From Spirochaetia bacterium (GTDB lineage: Bacteria; Spirochaetota; Spirochaetia; CAKZLE01): a DNA stretch of 58,273 bases. Of the stretch, positions 1 to 8,370 are shown piece after piece (the stretch's first letter is position 1; every line of letters starts with the position of its first letter). The notes under the pieces are model-generated. The model was not told the DNA's origin. It worked only from the letters and a program-made list of their open reading frames with translations, and did no database searches. The position numbers were made by a program, and so were the translations under genes. The stretch is taken from the NCBI GenBank assembly GCA_021736385.1, contig JAIPFY010000013.1, forward strand, positions 1 to 58,273, in the 5' to 3' direction.

Positions 1-55
1 CCCTCTCCCTGGCTATATACAAGAGGCTATGTGATAATCATAGCGGCAATTTACG

Positions 56-79
56 ATGATCACCATGAATCGTGATCAT
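56..79. repeat. 8-bp perfect inverted repeat with 8-nt spacer
   Basis: ATGATCAC (56-63) and GTGATCAT (72-79) are exact reverse complements. A second small hairpin (CCCCC 102-106, GGGGG 113-117) lies closer to the end of the phospholipase-D-like gene on the minus strand and could end its transcript, but no T-run follows it. Nothing else is seen in the first 164 bases. The repeat could be an operator of a gene left of the window. Confidence 0.35.
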
Positions 80-164
80 GTGAGTCCTGTTGGGAGCAAT
101 TCCCCCTGTATTGGGGGCTGTACTCCGACAGACTCCTAGTGAGAGACTGCCGGCATTCTTCACC

Positions 165-1418
165 TTACCCCCCATAGAGCATGAACAGGTAGTACAGTCG
201 ATACGAGAGGCCGCGATAGGTCGCTGCCTCGTCCCGGGTCACCGGGCGAAGCAGACTCTGCATCTCAGAGAACCACTGCCAGGTATATGTGACGAAACGG
301 GGATCAGTACTCACGATGGCAAGTTCCCGTGAGAGTACATAGGAACGCAGGTTGTAGTTGGTACTCCCGAGGCTTACCGCAGTGTCGTCTACGGCAAAGA
401 ACTTCAGATGCGTGAACGCATCATCGGGAGCATCAAGAAAATAGGCATCAGCTCCGACATCTATGAGATCGAGCAGCGTGAATTTCGCTGCTTTGAGATA
501 CTGATCAGCCGTACTGATATCTGAATAGATGATATGGACATCAACCCCGCGCTCCTCGAGCTGTTCGATCTGCCTCAATAGTCCTCTGGTGAGAAAGGCA
601 AAGGACTGGATCATCCAGACCTCCTCCCGGGCACTGGAGAAGAGTCCCTTGATCATCGTATCCACGACCCCTGAATCGCCCCTGCCCTGATCGAACAGCC
701 AGAGGCTGGAGTCCCCGGTATCCGGTGCGACAGCGAAATCAGCTTCATCAAGCCTGTTGACCGAGTAGGCATTCCAGGTCTCTACGAATGAGCTGATCAT
801 AGCTGTGATGATGCCTGCAGAGCTGAACTCGGTCATCGAATCGATATGACCTCTGCCTTCGGGGAAACAGTGCGAACTGTAGTTCATATTGATCCCTCCC
901 AAAGCGATGATCTCCCCGTCGACGATCATGAACTTCCGATGGTCCCTGTCGAGGAACATCGGAAGCACGGCGAACCGTGAGCCCAGAAGGGGATTGTATT
1001 CGGTGACCGCGATCCCCGATTCCCGAAGGAACCTGTCAGCCGGAGGAGCATAGCCCTCTTTATCAGGATAGGCCTGCATGTTCGAACTGGCATCATAGAG
1101 CACATAGACCCGCACCCCCTCCTGCTGCTTCCTGTTCAGGGCATGATAGAACCCTTGAGTGAGTTCTGTGTAGTTTGCCAGGAACGCATCAACGAGGATA
1201 TAGTCCTGAGCATCATCGACAAGCTCCTGAGCACGGGCAAGCCAGGAAGCACCGTCAAGACAGGTCACCGGTACGGTAGACCGGAACTGCTGGTATCCTG
1301 CATCGTCATAGTAGGCTGCGATACTCTCTGAGACCGGCAGATCATCCCTCGGGATACTGGTGCAGGATGAGAGCAGCAGCACCAGAGCAAACACAGTGAA
1401 GAGCTGTATCGGTTTCAT
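165..1418 (-). CDS. Phospholipase D-like (cardiolipin synthase family) lipoprotein
   Basis: A 417-residue PLD-superfamily protein with two HKD motifs: H160-K162-D167 (context DHRKFMIVD, then GG) and H337-K339-D344 (context THLKFFAVDD, then GSTNYNLRS). The family hydrolyses or transfers phosphodiester bonds of phospholipids; cardiolipin synthases and Nuc-type enzymes share this two-motif layout. The N-terminus MKPIQLF, a hydrophobic core and LLSSC form a lipoprotein signal with Cys19 as the lipidated residue, so it should sit at the outer face of a membrane. The start at 1418 is chosen over an upstream ATG at 1457 because it gives a clean signal peptide and has a -10 box (TATACT) 7 nt before it. 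It is divergent from the esterase. The substrate cannot be told from sequence. Confidence 0.85.
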   Translation of the reverse strand: MKPIQLFTVFALVLLLSSCTSIPRDDLPVSESIAAYYDDAGYQQFRSTVPVTCLDGASWLARAQELVDDAQDYILVDAFLANYTELTQGFYHALNRKQQEGVRVYVLYDASSNMQAYPDKEGYAPPADRFLRESGIAVTEYNPLLGSRFAVLPMFLDRDHRKFMIVDGEIIALGGINMNYSSHCFPEGRGHIDSMTEFSSAGIITAMISSFVETWNAYSVNRLDEADFAVAPDTGDSSLWLFDQGRGDSGVVDTMIKGLFSSAREEVWMIQSFAFLTRGLLRQIEQLEERGVDVHIIYSDISTADQYLKAAKFTLLDLIDVGADAYFLDAPDDAFTHLKFFAVDDTAVSLGSTNYNLRSYVLSRELAIVSTDPRFVTYTWQWFSEMQSLLRPVTRDEAATYRGLSYRLYYLFMLYGG

Positions 1419-1425
1419 ATGATAC

Positions 1426-1454
1426 AGTATACACGGATCATCTGATCTAATAAA
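1426..1454 (-). promoter_or_regulatory. Putative promoter, leaderless type (PLD-like gene)
   Basis: TATACT (rc of 1426-1431) ends 7 nt before the ATG at 1418, with a weak -35 TTTATT (1449-1454) at 17 bp. There is no SD-like sequence between them. Confidence 0.45.
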
Positions 1455-1635
1455 CACTGCATAGGTTATTATGAACTATTCTTTTTATGTGTACACAGCA
1501 CATAGGATACCTGCCAGAGAAGCCCCTCCCTTCAGAGCTGCAGCACGCTGATGCGTGCACTGCCTCATGTTGTGCCCATCCCCTTTCATGCTGACCCCGG
1601 GAGTATCTTTTCTTCGTATCCCACAGCCCGTCCAC

Positions 1636-1664
1636 TTGTCCATCTTCACATTCTGGCATAGGAT
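1636..1664 (+). promoter_or_regulatory. Putative promoter, leaderless type (esterase)
   Basis: TTGTCC (1636-1641), 17-bp spacer, TAGGAT (1659-1664), then 7 nt to the ATG at 1672. No clear SD sequence precedes this start. Confidence 0.45.
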
Positions 1665-1671
1665 ATCAGCA

Positions 1672-2658
1672 ATGGAAGATTACCAGTTCCCCAAACACAT
1701 GAAACGCCTGATCAGGATACTCGAGAGCTTCACGAAACGACCGATCTATGAGATGAGTCCCGAGGAGATCGACAGGCTCAGTACGGCTTCCATCCCGAAC
1801 AACTGGATCACTCGACAGCTGCTCGACAAGAAGGCTGATCATATCGTCAGAAAGACCCTTCGGATCCCGACTGCAGAGGGTCCTGTCACAGCCTATCTCT
1901 ACACCAAGATGGAACATCCCAACGATAAGGACAGGCAGCTTCGTCTTGACCAGCCCCTGATCCTCTTCTTTCACGGCGGGGGTTGGGTCATCGGACACAC
2001 GGTACTCAATGATTTCTACTGCAGCAGACTCGCTGAGGTGACGAACTCGGTAGTCCTCTCTGTCGATTACCGACTCGCCCCGCAGTACCGGTATCCCTGT
2101 GCAGTACATGATGCCTATGCAGCCCTCCAGTGGGCCTCCCTGCACGCACCTGCATGGGGAGCCCGTTCAGACAGCCTCTTCGTCATGGGAGGGAGTGCGG
2201 GAGGGAATCTTGCAGCTGCGATCTGCCTGAAGGCGCATCAGGAAGATGGTCCGGCTATCGCCGGTCAGATCCTGATCTATCCGGTGACAGACGGGACGAT
2301 GAGCTCTGACTCCTATGTTCGCCATGCACATGCACCGCAACTGGATAAGAAGAGTATGGAGTTCTTCATCGATGCGTATAAGAGCAGAGATGAGGATGTC
2401 TATGAGCCCCTGTTCTCACCGCTGTTGGCCCCGGAGCTGACAGGGCTGCCGCCGGCACTGGTGATCACCGCGGAGTATGACCCCCTGCACGATGAGGGGA
2501 TCAGGTATGGCCAGCGGCTGCAGCAGTCGGGTGTAGAGGTTGAGTTCCTTGATTGCATGAGGACCATCCACGGCTTCATCAACTATCCGAAAGCCAACGG
2601 GGTACCTGAGACCGAGCAGGCAGTCGCGACGTTCATCGAACGCCACACTCAGAAGTAA
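1672..2658 (+). CDS. Alpha/beta hydrolase, hormone-sensitive-lipase family esterase
   Basis: 328 residues. The oxyanion-hole motif HGGGW (101-105), the nucleophile elbow GGSAGG (Ser175), an acidic ITAEYDPLHDEG segment and a C-terminal IHGF give the full Ser-Asp-His set of the HSL (family IV) carboxylesterases, which hydrolyse short-chain esters. No signal peptide, so cytoplasmic. The start at 1672 is preferred over the far upstream ATG at 1555, because the extra 39 residues are not family-like and a promoter lies right before 1672. It converges with a small membrane protein gene 1 bp away. Physiological substrate unknown. Confidence 0.85.
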   Translation: MEDYQFPKHMKRLIRILESFTKRPIYEMSPEEIDRLSTASIPNNWITRQLLDKKADHIVRKTLRIPTAEGPVTAYLYTKMEHPNDKDRQLRLDQPLILFFHGGGWVIGHTVLNDFYCSRLAEVTNSVVLSVDYRLAPQYRYPCAVHDAYAALQWASLHAPAWGARSDSLFVMGGSAGGNLAAAICLKAHQEDGPAIAGQILIYPVTDGTMSSDSYVRHAHAPQLDKKSMEFFIDAYKSRDEDVYEPLFSPLLAPELTGLPPALVITAEYDPLHDEGIRYGQRLQQSGVEVEFLDCMRTIHGFINYPKANGVPETEQAVATFIERHTQK

Positions 2659-2659
2659 G

Positions 2660-2938
2660 CTACTTCCGCTTTCTCTGATGGAAGATCGGATGGAAATATC
2701 GTTCCATATCCACTTTCCCTGATATGTACTTGATCAGAAGTGAGTAGAGACCGTAGGTCACACCGATGGAGACGAGAAAAGCCAGCAGCAGGAAGATCTG
2801 CGCAGTCGTAGCAGAGGTCTCTGCAGAGAGCACAGCCCCGAGGGCTGCGATCGCCAGGAGAAAACAGACCAGCATGAGTACGATATTGAACACCGTAGCA
2901 CCTATGATGAAGAGTGCAGTATTGACCTTCTTATTCAT
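2660..2938 (-). CDS. Small membrane protein downstream of lspA
   Basis: 92 residues with two hydrophobic helices (about residues 7-36 and 48-70) and a basic C-terminus (HPIFHQRKRK). It starts 8 bp inside the end of lspA, so it is probably translationally coupled to it. I recall small proteins of this shape next to lspA in treponemes annotated as 'leader peptide processing enzyme', but no catalytic residues can be pointed to, so that name should not be taken as a function. The position suggests a role linked to lipoprotein processing or the membrane; this is inference. Confidence 0.7.
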   Translation of the reverse strand: MNKKVNTALFIIGATVFNIVLMLVCFLLAIAALGAVLSAETSATTAQIFLLLAFLVSIGVTYGLYSLLIKYISGKVDMERYFHPIFHQRKRK

Positions 2939-3449
2939 AATCTCTCCGTATGGAAGTCAGTAATGAGATGATCAGCAGGATACCGCCGACCACGATCGCA
3001 GAATCTGCGATATTGAACGTCGGCCATCGCTCCAGCCCGAAGAGCCCATAGAATCGGACATCGATGAAATCGACGACACCCAGCGGTCTGAAGATCCTGT
3101 CTATGATGTTCCCTACCCCGCCTCCGAGGATCAGGGCTATGGTCCATCGCTGGAATCGGGTGAACTCATCACTTCTGATCAGATAGATGACCAGCAGGAT
3201 GATCACGATGACCGGTACGACGATGAACAGGATCTTTCGTGCCATCGCCGGCAGGGAATCTCCCATGCTGAAGGCTACGGCTTTGTTCTGTACATGGATG
3301 ATGCGCAGGAAGGCTCCCTCCCCGAACACCGCTCCGATGGTATTCAAGGGGATGGACCGTACGATGAGCTCCTTGGTCAGCTGATCGATCATCGTGATCA
3401 CTGCTGAGAGGATGAAGGGTATCAGCCTTGATGGTATCGGACTTCGCAT
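2931..3449 (-). CDS. lspA: Lipoprotein signal peptidase (signal peptidase II)
   Basis: 172 residues with four predicted membrane helices. It removes the signal peptide from prolipoproteins after lipidation of the +1 cysteine, in the inner membrane. Catalytic aspartates are Asp117 (in GNIIDR) and Asp149 (in FNIADS), both in their conserved contexts, with VVDFIDV between them. The usual NxGxAF motif reads NKAVAF (55-60), a variation that should still be functional. The start at 3449 overlaps the stop of the Nif3-like gene (TGATG), so it is coupled; longer starts would add residues with no family counterpart. The window encodes at least two clients, the PLD-like and TlpA-like lipoproteins. Confidence 0.93.
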   Translation of the reverse strand: MRSPIPSRLIPFILSAVITMIDQLTKELIVRSIPLNTIGAVFGEGAFLRIIHVQNKAVAFSMGDSLPAMARKILFIVVPVIVIILLVIYLIRSDEFTRFQRWTIALILGGGVGNIIDRIFRPLGVVDFIDVRFYGLFGLERWPTFNIADSAIVVGGILLIISLLTSIRRDYE

Positions 3450-4207
3450 CACAACCCCGTAGGAAGATCGATGAAACACGTCTCGACCCCCAGCTCCTTC
3501 TGTATATAGGCTCCCAGTGCACGGGGACCGAAGACCTCTGTCTCATAATGGCCGCCGGCCATGAAATGGATATGATGCTCCTGACAGCTGTGATAGATCT
3601 GATGCAGTGCCTCTCCGGTGATGAACAGATCCACCGACCGCTCTATGGCTTCCTCTACACAGGAGGCAGCTCCTCCTGAGACGATAGCTACCGAGGAGAT
3701 CCGATCAGCACGGCCGAACGGAAGGACCGTGAGTCCTGTGGAGAAACCCAGCAGATTCTGGATCTCATGAAGCGTCAGCGGCTCAGGGAGTATTCCCTGG
3801 AATCCGATGGCTGCTCCGTGATACTGCCCGAACGGGACCCGATCTACCAGTCCGAGGGCATCGGCCAGTGCGGCGTTGTTCCCGACGACCGGATGGGCAT
3901 CGAGCGGCAGATGCGCTGCATAGAGGGCTAGATCATGGGAGAGGGCAAAAGAGAGACGGTCATAATGGGGGCCTGTGATCGCCAGCGGGGTTCCCCAGAA
4001 CAGACCGTGGTGAACAAGAAGCATGTCAGCCCCGACATGTACGGCACGTTCAAAAGAGGCCATGCAGGCATCGACGGCACATGCGATCTTTTTGATCTCT
4101 GGCCCCTTTCGTGAGATCTGCAGTCCATTGAGGGAACTGTCGATCTTGCGATACTCTTCGATACGGAGAAACTCATCCAGCCATGTGACAATCTCAGTTC
4201 TGTTCAT
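3449..4207 (-). CDS. Nif3-like (DUF34/YbgI) dinuclear metal-centre protein
   Basis: 252 residues. Metal-binding motifs of the family are present: LLVHHGLFW in the N-terminal half, AHLPLDAHPVVGNNAALA, and near the C-terminus GGAASCVEEAIERSVDLFITGE followed by AGGHYETEVFG. Family members are hexameric proteins with a two-metal centre, sometimes labelled GTP cyclohydrolase I type 2, but the reaction is not settled. It is the first gene of an operon with lspA and the small membrane protein. The start at 4207 has a promoter ending 7 nt upstream and no SD. Confidence 0.88.
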   Translation of the reverse strand: MNRTEIVTWLDEFLRIEEYRKIDSSLNGLQISRKGPEIKKIACAVDACMASFERAVHVGADMLLVHHGLFWGTPLAITGPHYDRLSFALSHDLALYAAHLPLDAHPVVGNNAALADALGLVDRVPFGQYHGAAIGFQGILPEPLTLHEIQNLLGFSTGLTVLPFGRADRISSVAIVSGGAASCVEEAIERSVDLFITGEALHQIYHSCQEHHIHFMAGGHYETEVFGPRALGAYIQKELGVETCFIDLPTGL

Positions 4208-4214
4208 AACCTGT

Positions 4215-4243
4215 ATTATTAGACACATAGCTATATTTTGCAA
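4215..4243 (-). promoter_or_regulatory. Putative promoter, leaderless type (Nif3-lspA operon)
   Basis: TTGCAA (rc of 4238-4243), 17-bp spacer, AATAAT (rc of 4215-4220), 7 nt to the ATG at 4207. Confidence 0.5.
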
Positions 4244-4295
4244 GTACGTTCTCCTGACAATCACCGGTATACCGCCGAAGAACTGCTGCAGATGC

Positions 4296-4324
4296 TTGAC
4301 AGGTAGCCATCGGCTACCTATATT
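4296..4324 (+). promoter_or_regulatory. Promoter with a palindrome filling its spacer (Lon-like gene)
   Basis: TTGACA (4296-4301) and TATATT (4319-4324) are separated by exactly 17 bp, and those 17 bp (4302-4318) are a perfect palindrome, GGTAGCC-ATC-GGCTACC. The ATG follows 8 nt after the -10. A repressor bound here would block RNA polymerase directly. The promoter consensus match is strong; the regulator is unknown. Confidence 0.65.
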
Positions 4325-4332
4325 TAGGACCT

Positions 4333-6399
4333 ATGGCAGACCTTGGATTCAACATAGTGGAGATCAGCGCCGAACAGGCCTCGTTCTCTTACGATGCATC
4401 ACTGATAGACTCAACGGTCCCGTCATCGTTCCATGGTGACATCATCGGACAGCCGCGTGCGGTGAAAGCCATCGAGATGGGTATCAGCATCCCGGGTAAA
4501 GGCTACAACATCTTCGTCACCGGAGAACCGGGTACCGGCAGGACCACTGCGATCAAGAAGATCATCAGGGACCAGCAGTTCCAGCCGCAGCGGCTGCATG
4601 ACATAGCCTACATACACAACTTCATCAAACCCGAGGCCCCCATCGCCCTGCAGCTGAGCCCCGGAGAGGGCAGAAAGCTCGTTCTGATGATGAAGGATGT
4701 GGTCAGACACATACAAGAGTACCTGATCGAGAAGATCAATGACGGTGAGAAGCATATCGACGAGCAGCAACTGCTCGAGGCGGCTCTGCCTGCTATCGAT
4801 GCGACGGCTGAGAGCTTCAGTGACCCGAAGATCACGCTCTATCTTGATCAGGTCAAGATCGATATCACCTCTTTCGCCTACCTCTTCAACGGGGTCTCTG
4901 CAGACATGATACGCAGCACCTCTTTCTTCAGCCGATATACGGTCAATCTGCTGATCGATCATGCCCAGACCACGGAGAATCCAGCTGTGTTCGAGATGCA
5001 TCCGACCTTCTCGAACCTCCTCGGCTCCATCGACAGCCGATCCGATCAGAACGAGGAGAACCTGCCGTTCCTCTCCATCCATGGCGGTTCCCTGCTCGAA
5101 TCATCCGGTGGATGGCTGATCATCAATGCGGAGGACCTGCTCAAAGAGGAGTCCCTGTGGGACCGCATCAAGCAGATACTGAAGACTTCACGGCTCTACC
5201 CGCAGAACCCATCCTCTTCCAGCCACTCAGGCGGTATACGCCCTGAGCCGATCGATGTCGATCTCAAGCTCATCGCACTCGGGAGTGAGGAGCTCTATGA
5301 TATCCTCTTCAACGAAGATCCTGACTTCTATAAACTGTTCAAGGTCTCTGCTGAGTTCGACTTCTCCATGCCGGCTACCAGACGCAACATCGGGAACTAT
5401 ATCGGATTCATCAACATGATCACGGCAGAAGAACAGCTGCTGCCGGTCGACACCTCCGGTATCGCGGAGATCCTCCGTTTCGGCTCGTATCTGGTAGAAC
5501 AGCGAAACGAGTTGAGTACACAGTTCTCCCTGATCGCCGATCTGCTCAGAGAAGCCACCTATCACGCGAAGAAGGCCGCTCTCCCGTCGATCAATGCCGA
5601 GATGATCCTGAAGACCCGCGAAGAACGTGACTATCTTGCGAGCCTCTCGGAATCGAAGATCGTCGAGCAGATCATCAGCGGAGAGATGCTGCTGCACCTC
5701 GAAGGCTCGAAGATCGGGATGGTCAATGCCCTTGCAGTACTGGACAGAGGCTATTACAGCTTCGGGATCCCTGCAGTGATCTCTGCGACCGTCGCCCCGG
5801 GGACCGAGGGGATCGTGAATATCGAACATGAAGCAGGACTCTCAGGGGAGATCCATGACAAGGGACTGCTGATCCTGGAGGGGTATCTGCGCAAGATGTA
5901 TGCCAGGAACTTCCCCCTCTCGATCTATTCGGGGATCTGCTTCGAACAGTCCTATGCCGAAGTCGACGGTGATTCAGCATCCTCAAGCGAGCTGTATGCC
6001 CTGCTCTCTGCCATCGGGAACCTGCCCATCAAGCAGGACGTCGCAGTGACCGGATCGGTGAACCAGATGGGAGAGATCCAGCCGGTCGGGGGAATCAACG
6101 AGAAGATCATCGGGTTCTTCAGTATCTGTGATAAGAATGGCCTCACTGGCCATCAGGGGGTACTGATCCCGAAGAAGAACATCAAGAACCTCATCCTGCC
6201 GCAGAAAGTGCTTGATGCACTCGCTGCAAAGAAGTTCCATATCTACCCTGTCTCGACCATCGATGAGGGTATGCAGATCCTCTCACACCGTAAAGCAGGC
6301 ATCCGCAGCTCAAAGGGACTCTTCCCCCCGAACACCTTCAACAGGATCATCGAAGACAGCCTCAAGCACCTCTCAAGTCTCTCACGTCAGAACTCCTGA
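4333..6399 (+). CDS. Lon-like ATP-dependent protease (AAA_32/Lon_C type)
   Basis: 688 residues. An N-terminal AAA-like domain has the P-loop GEPGTGRT (64-71), with Arg where the Walker A lysine is usual. A C-terminal Lon protease domain has the catalytic Ser548 (in DGDSASSSE) and Lys591 (in VGGINEKI). This is the layout of the Lon-related proteases with an AAA_32 domain rather than of housekeeping Lon, which has a LAN substrate-recognition domain. It should degrade proteins in the cytoplasm; targets are unknown. The start at 4333 lies 8 nt after the -10 box, within an operator-bearing promoter, so expression is probably repressed by a specific factor. Confidence 0.87.
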   Translation: MADLGFNIVEISAEQASFSYDASLIDSTVPSSFHGDIIGQPRAVKAIEMGISIPGKGYNIFVTGEPGTGRTTAIKKIIRDQQFQPQRLHDIAYIHNFIKPEAPIALQLSPGEGRKLVLMMKDVVRHIQEYLIEKINDGEKHIDEQQLLEAALPAIDATAESFSDPKITLYLDQVKIDITSFAYLFNGVSADMIRSTSFFSRYTVNLLIDHAQTTENPAVFEMHPTFSNLLGSIDSRSDQNEENLPFLSIHGGSLLESSGGWLIINAEDLLKEESLWDRIKQILKTSRLYPQNPSSSSHSGGIRPEPIDVDLKLIALGSEELYDILFNEDPDFYKLFKVSAEFDFSMPATRRNIGNYIGFINMITAEEQLLPVDTSGIAEILRFGSYLVEQRNELSTQFSLIADLLREATYHAKKAALPSINAEMILKTREERDYLASLSESKIVEQIISGEMLLHLEGSKIGMVNALAVLDRGYYSFGIPAVISATVAPGTEGIVNIEHEAGLSGEIHDKGLLILEGYLRKMYARNFPLSIYSGICFEQSYAEVDGDSASSSELYALLSAIGNLPIKQDVAVTGSVNQMGEIQPVGGINEKIIGFFSICDKNGLTGHQGVLIPKKNIKNLILPQKVLDALAAKKFHIYPVSTIDEGMQILSHRKAGIRSSKGLFPPNTFNRIIEDSLKHLSSLSRQNS

Positions 6400-6491
6400 G
6401 GCTCTTCCGAATCCCGGGAAGCACACAGGACATCAGAGGCTTTTCCCTGTAAGTATGAATTACATGATTTGTTATTTTTTTCATATCTCAT

Positions 6492-6520
6492 TTGACTTTC
6501 AGAAAGTTCCTCATTATCTT
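6492..6520 (+). promoter_or_regulatory. Putative sigma-70-type promoter for glutaredoxin
   Basis: TTGACT (6492-6497), 17-bp spacer, TATCTT (6515-6520). The gene start at 6571 has a normal SD (GAGGAGGAAGAAC then ATG), so this transcript has a conventional leader. Confidence 0.5.
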
Positions 6521-6570
6521 ATCGATACCAAACGAATACGTACGGGTCGTGGTACCCGAGGAGGAAGAAC

Positions 6571-6801
6571 ATGTCAGTTAAGATCTATACTACCCCCAGT
6601 TGCGGGTACTGCAACATGGCGAAAGCCTACTTCAAGAAGAACAATATCCAGTTCGTTGAGTTCAACGTAGCCAAAGATATGGCAAAAGCCCAGGAGATGG
6701 TCAAGAAGTCAGGCCAGATGGGTGTACCGGTATTGGATGTCAATGGGAAGATCATCGTAGGATTCAATCAGCCGGCGATCGAACAGGCTCTCAAGCGATG
6801 A
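6571..6801 (+). CDS. Glutaredoxin-like protein (CxxC)
   Basis: 76 residues with the thioredoxin-fold redox motif CGYC (11-14), the cis-proline in GVPVLDV, and a GFNQPAIEQAL C-terminus, matching small glutaredoxin/NrdH-type proteins. It should reduce disulfides in the cytoplasm. A good SD precedes the ATG. Its stop codon directly abuts the stop of the convergent TrmH-like gene: the six bases TGATCA hold both stops, so there is no room for a terminator between them. Ribonucleotide reductase is not nearby, so the partner is unknown. Confidence 0.9.
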   Translation: MSVKIYTTPSCGYCNMAKAYFKKNNIQFVEFNVAKDMAKAQEMVKKSGQMGVPVLDVNGKIIVGFNQPAIEQALKR

Positions 6802-7602
6802 TCATGCATCGGTGCAGGCTGCATACCAGTGCTGCATCAGAATGCCGAAGGCCACCGATACATTCAGTGAGCCTTTGGTCCCGGCAAGAGGGATAGAGAC
6901 GCGGCCGAGGCTGCGGTCGGCGATAGCGAGCATCTCGGGACTCACTCCCAGCTCCTCAGAACCGACGATCACCGTCCCTCGTGCCGGGAACGTGAACCTG
7001 TCTATCGGAGTCCCCCCGAGTTCAAGAGCGAAGACGGGGCCATGGGGATCCTGATCGAACGAGTGAGATCGGGTAATCTCCCAATCGACTGTATCGATAC
7101 AGCCTCTGGCCGACCGTACCGCCCTCGGGTGCTTCGGTGACGCACTTCCCTCTTCAAGCAGGATCTTCGTGACCCCGAACGAGTCAGCGGTCCTGAAGAG
7201 CGATCCGACATTGAAGGGCGACCGTACCCTGTCCAGATAGACCCAGAACGGCATCAGTACCCTATGTGTACGATCAAGCGTGCCGGTCTGCATGTCATGA
7301 AAATCCCAATCCGCAACCGATGCCCCGACAGCCCCAAGCAGCAGATACTGCAGATCATCAAGCAGTACCGCCAGCTGGCGATCCTCAAGCTCCTTCAGGG
7401 AATCGGCACCTGCTCTCATAGCCATGGTGGTCGACTCCGGAAGAGCAGAAAGGAGCTCCTCACATCGCAGCAGCTCCCTGAGATAGATACGATCCACCTG
7501 ATCACCCCTCTGTGCCATGCGAACGAACTCCCCCAGCACATTGGCGGCTTTTCGTATCCTGGTACGTTCAGGAAGCCTCGCGAGCTTGCGTACCGTGATC
7601 AT
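6802..7602 (-). CDS. TrmH/SpoU-family RNA 2'-O-methyltransferase
   Basis: 266 residues. The C-terminal SPOUT domain has motif 1 (LDRVRSPFNVGSLFRTADSFG), motif 2 (TVIVGSEELGVSPEML) and motif 3 (VSIPLAGTKGSLNVSVAFGI), which form the knotted SAM-binding site. The N-terminal ~110 residues are helical and lack a recognisable RNA-binding domain. The ATG at 7602 overlaps the stop of rsmI, so the two rRNA/tRNA-modification genes are cotranscribed. Whether the target is tRNA or rRNA cannot be read from the sequence. Confidence 0.88.
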   Translation of the reverse strand: MITVRKLARLPERTRIRKAANVLGEFVRMAQRGDQVDRIYLRELLRCEELLSALPESTTMAMRAGADSLKELEDRQLAVLLDDLQYLLLGAVGASVADWDFHDMQTGTLDRTHRVLMPFWVYLDRVRSPFNVGSLFRTADSFGVTKILLEEGSASPKHPRAVRSARGCIDTVDWEITRSHSFDQDPHGPVFALELGGTPIDRFTFPARGTVIVGSEELGVSPEMLAIADRSLGRVSIPLAGTKGSLNVSVAFGILMQHWYAACTDA

Positions 7603-8294
7603 TCGCTGCTTCGCCTCTTCTTCTCCTGCGGAGAGATCAGGACTGCGAACTCCCCCTTGATGGATTCACGCTGAGAGAAATCCTCGAAGAGCTCCAGGGC
7701 AGATCCCTCGAGGAACTCCTCGAAGTTCTTGGTCATCTCACGGCCGATGAGGATCTTCCGTTCCGGGACCAGATCCTTCAGGACCTCGAGCACCTTCACG
7801 ATGCGAAACGGTGATTCATACAGGACGAAAGCCTCATCACGTTCGAGCAGCTGCTCGATACGACTCTTGCGTTTACCTGACTTCGGACTGAGAAACCCCT
7901 CGAACACCAGCGTCTTACCGGTGAAACCGGCAACAGAACAGATCGTAGTAAGGGCAGAGACCCCGGGGATGGGGACGACCGCATACCCGGCATCACGTAC
8001 CGCATGTACCAGACGATTCCCGGGATCGCTGATCCCGGGAGTCCCGGCATCACTGACATAGGCTATGGAGCTGCCCTCCTCGAGCATCTTGATGATACCC
8101 TGCGCTGACTGCACTTCGTTGTGGGCATGGCAGGCGATCAGCCGTTTCTTTATCTCATAGCGCTGAAGCAAGCGTGAGGTATGGCGTGTATCTTCACAGG
8201 CGATCACATCGACACTCCGCAGGGTCTCCAGAGCTCTCAGGGTAATATCTTCAAGGTTACCGATCGGTGTTCCGACCATAAATAGTGTACTCAT
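7599..8294 (-). CDS. rsmI: 16S rRNA (cytidine(1402)-2'-O)-methyltransferase
   Basis: 231 residues, with VGTPIGNLEDITLRALETL near the N-terminus, CEDTRHTSRLL, SDAGTPGISDPG and PGVSALTT, the signature string of RsmI. It methylates C1402 in the decoding centre of the small-subunit rRNA. It is shorter than Escherichia coli RsmI (286) and lacks the last ~50 residues. The start at 8294 lies 6 nt from a -10 box. It is first in an operon with the TrmH-like gene and divergent from the psp operon. Confidence 0.93.
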   Translation of the reverse strand: MSTLFMVGTPIGNLEDITLRALETLRSVDVIACEDTRHTSRLLQRYEIKKRLIACHAHNEVQSAQGIIKMLEEGSSIAYVSDAGTPGISDPGNRLVHAVRDAGYAVVPIPGVSALTTICSVAGFTGKTLVFEGFLSPKSGKRKSRIEQLLERDEAFVLYESPFRIVKVLEVLKDLVPERKILIGREMTKNFEEFLEGSALELFEDFSQRESIKGEFAVLISPQEKKRRSSE

Positions 8295-8300
8295 GGCGCT

Positions 8301-8329
8301 ATTGTATAGATATGGAGTGTCACACTCAA
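8301..8329 (-). promoter_or_regulatory. Leaderless promoter of rsmI with an internal palindrome
   Basis: TTGAGT (rc of 8324-8329), 17-bp spacer, TACAAT (rc of 8301-8306), then 6 nt to the ATG at 8294. A perfect palindrome GAGTGT-C-ACACTC (8315-8327) overlaps the -35 and the spacer, a likely operator. Confidence 0.5.
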
Positions 8330-8370
8330 GAGCTCGGTATCCTCATCACCCCATATAGCAGAGACCACGG

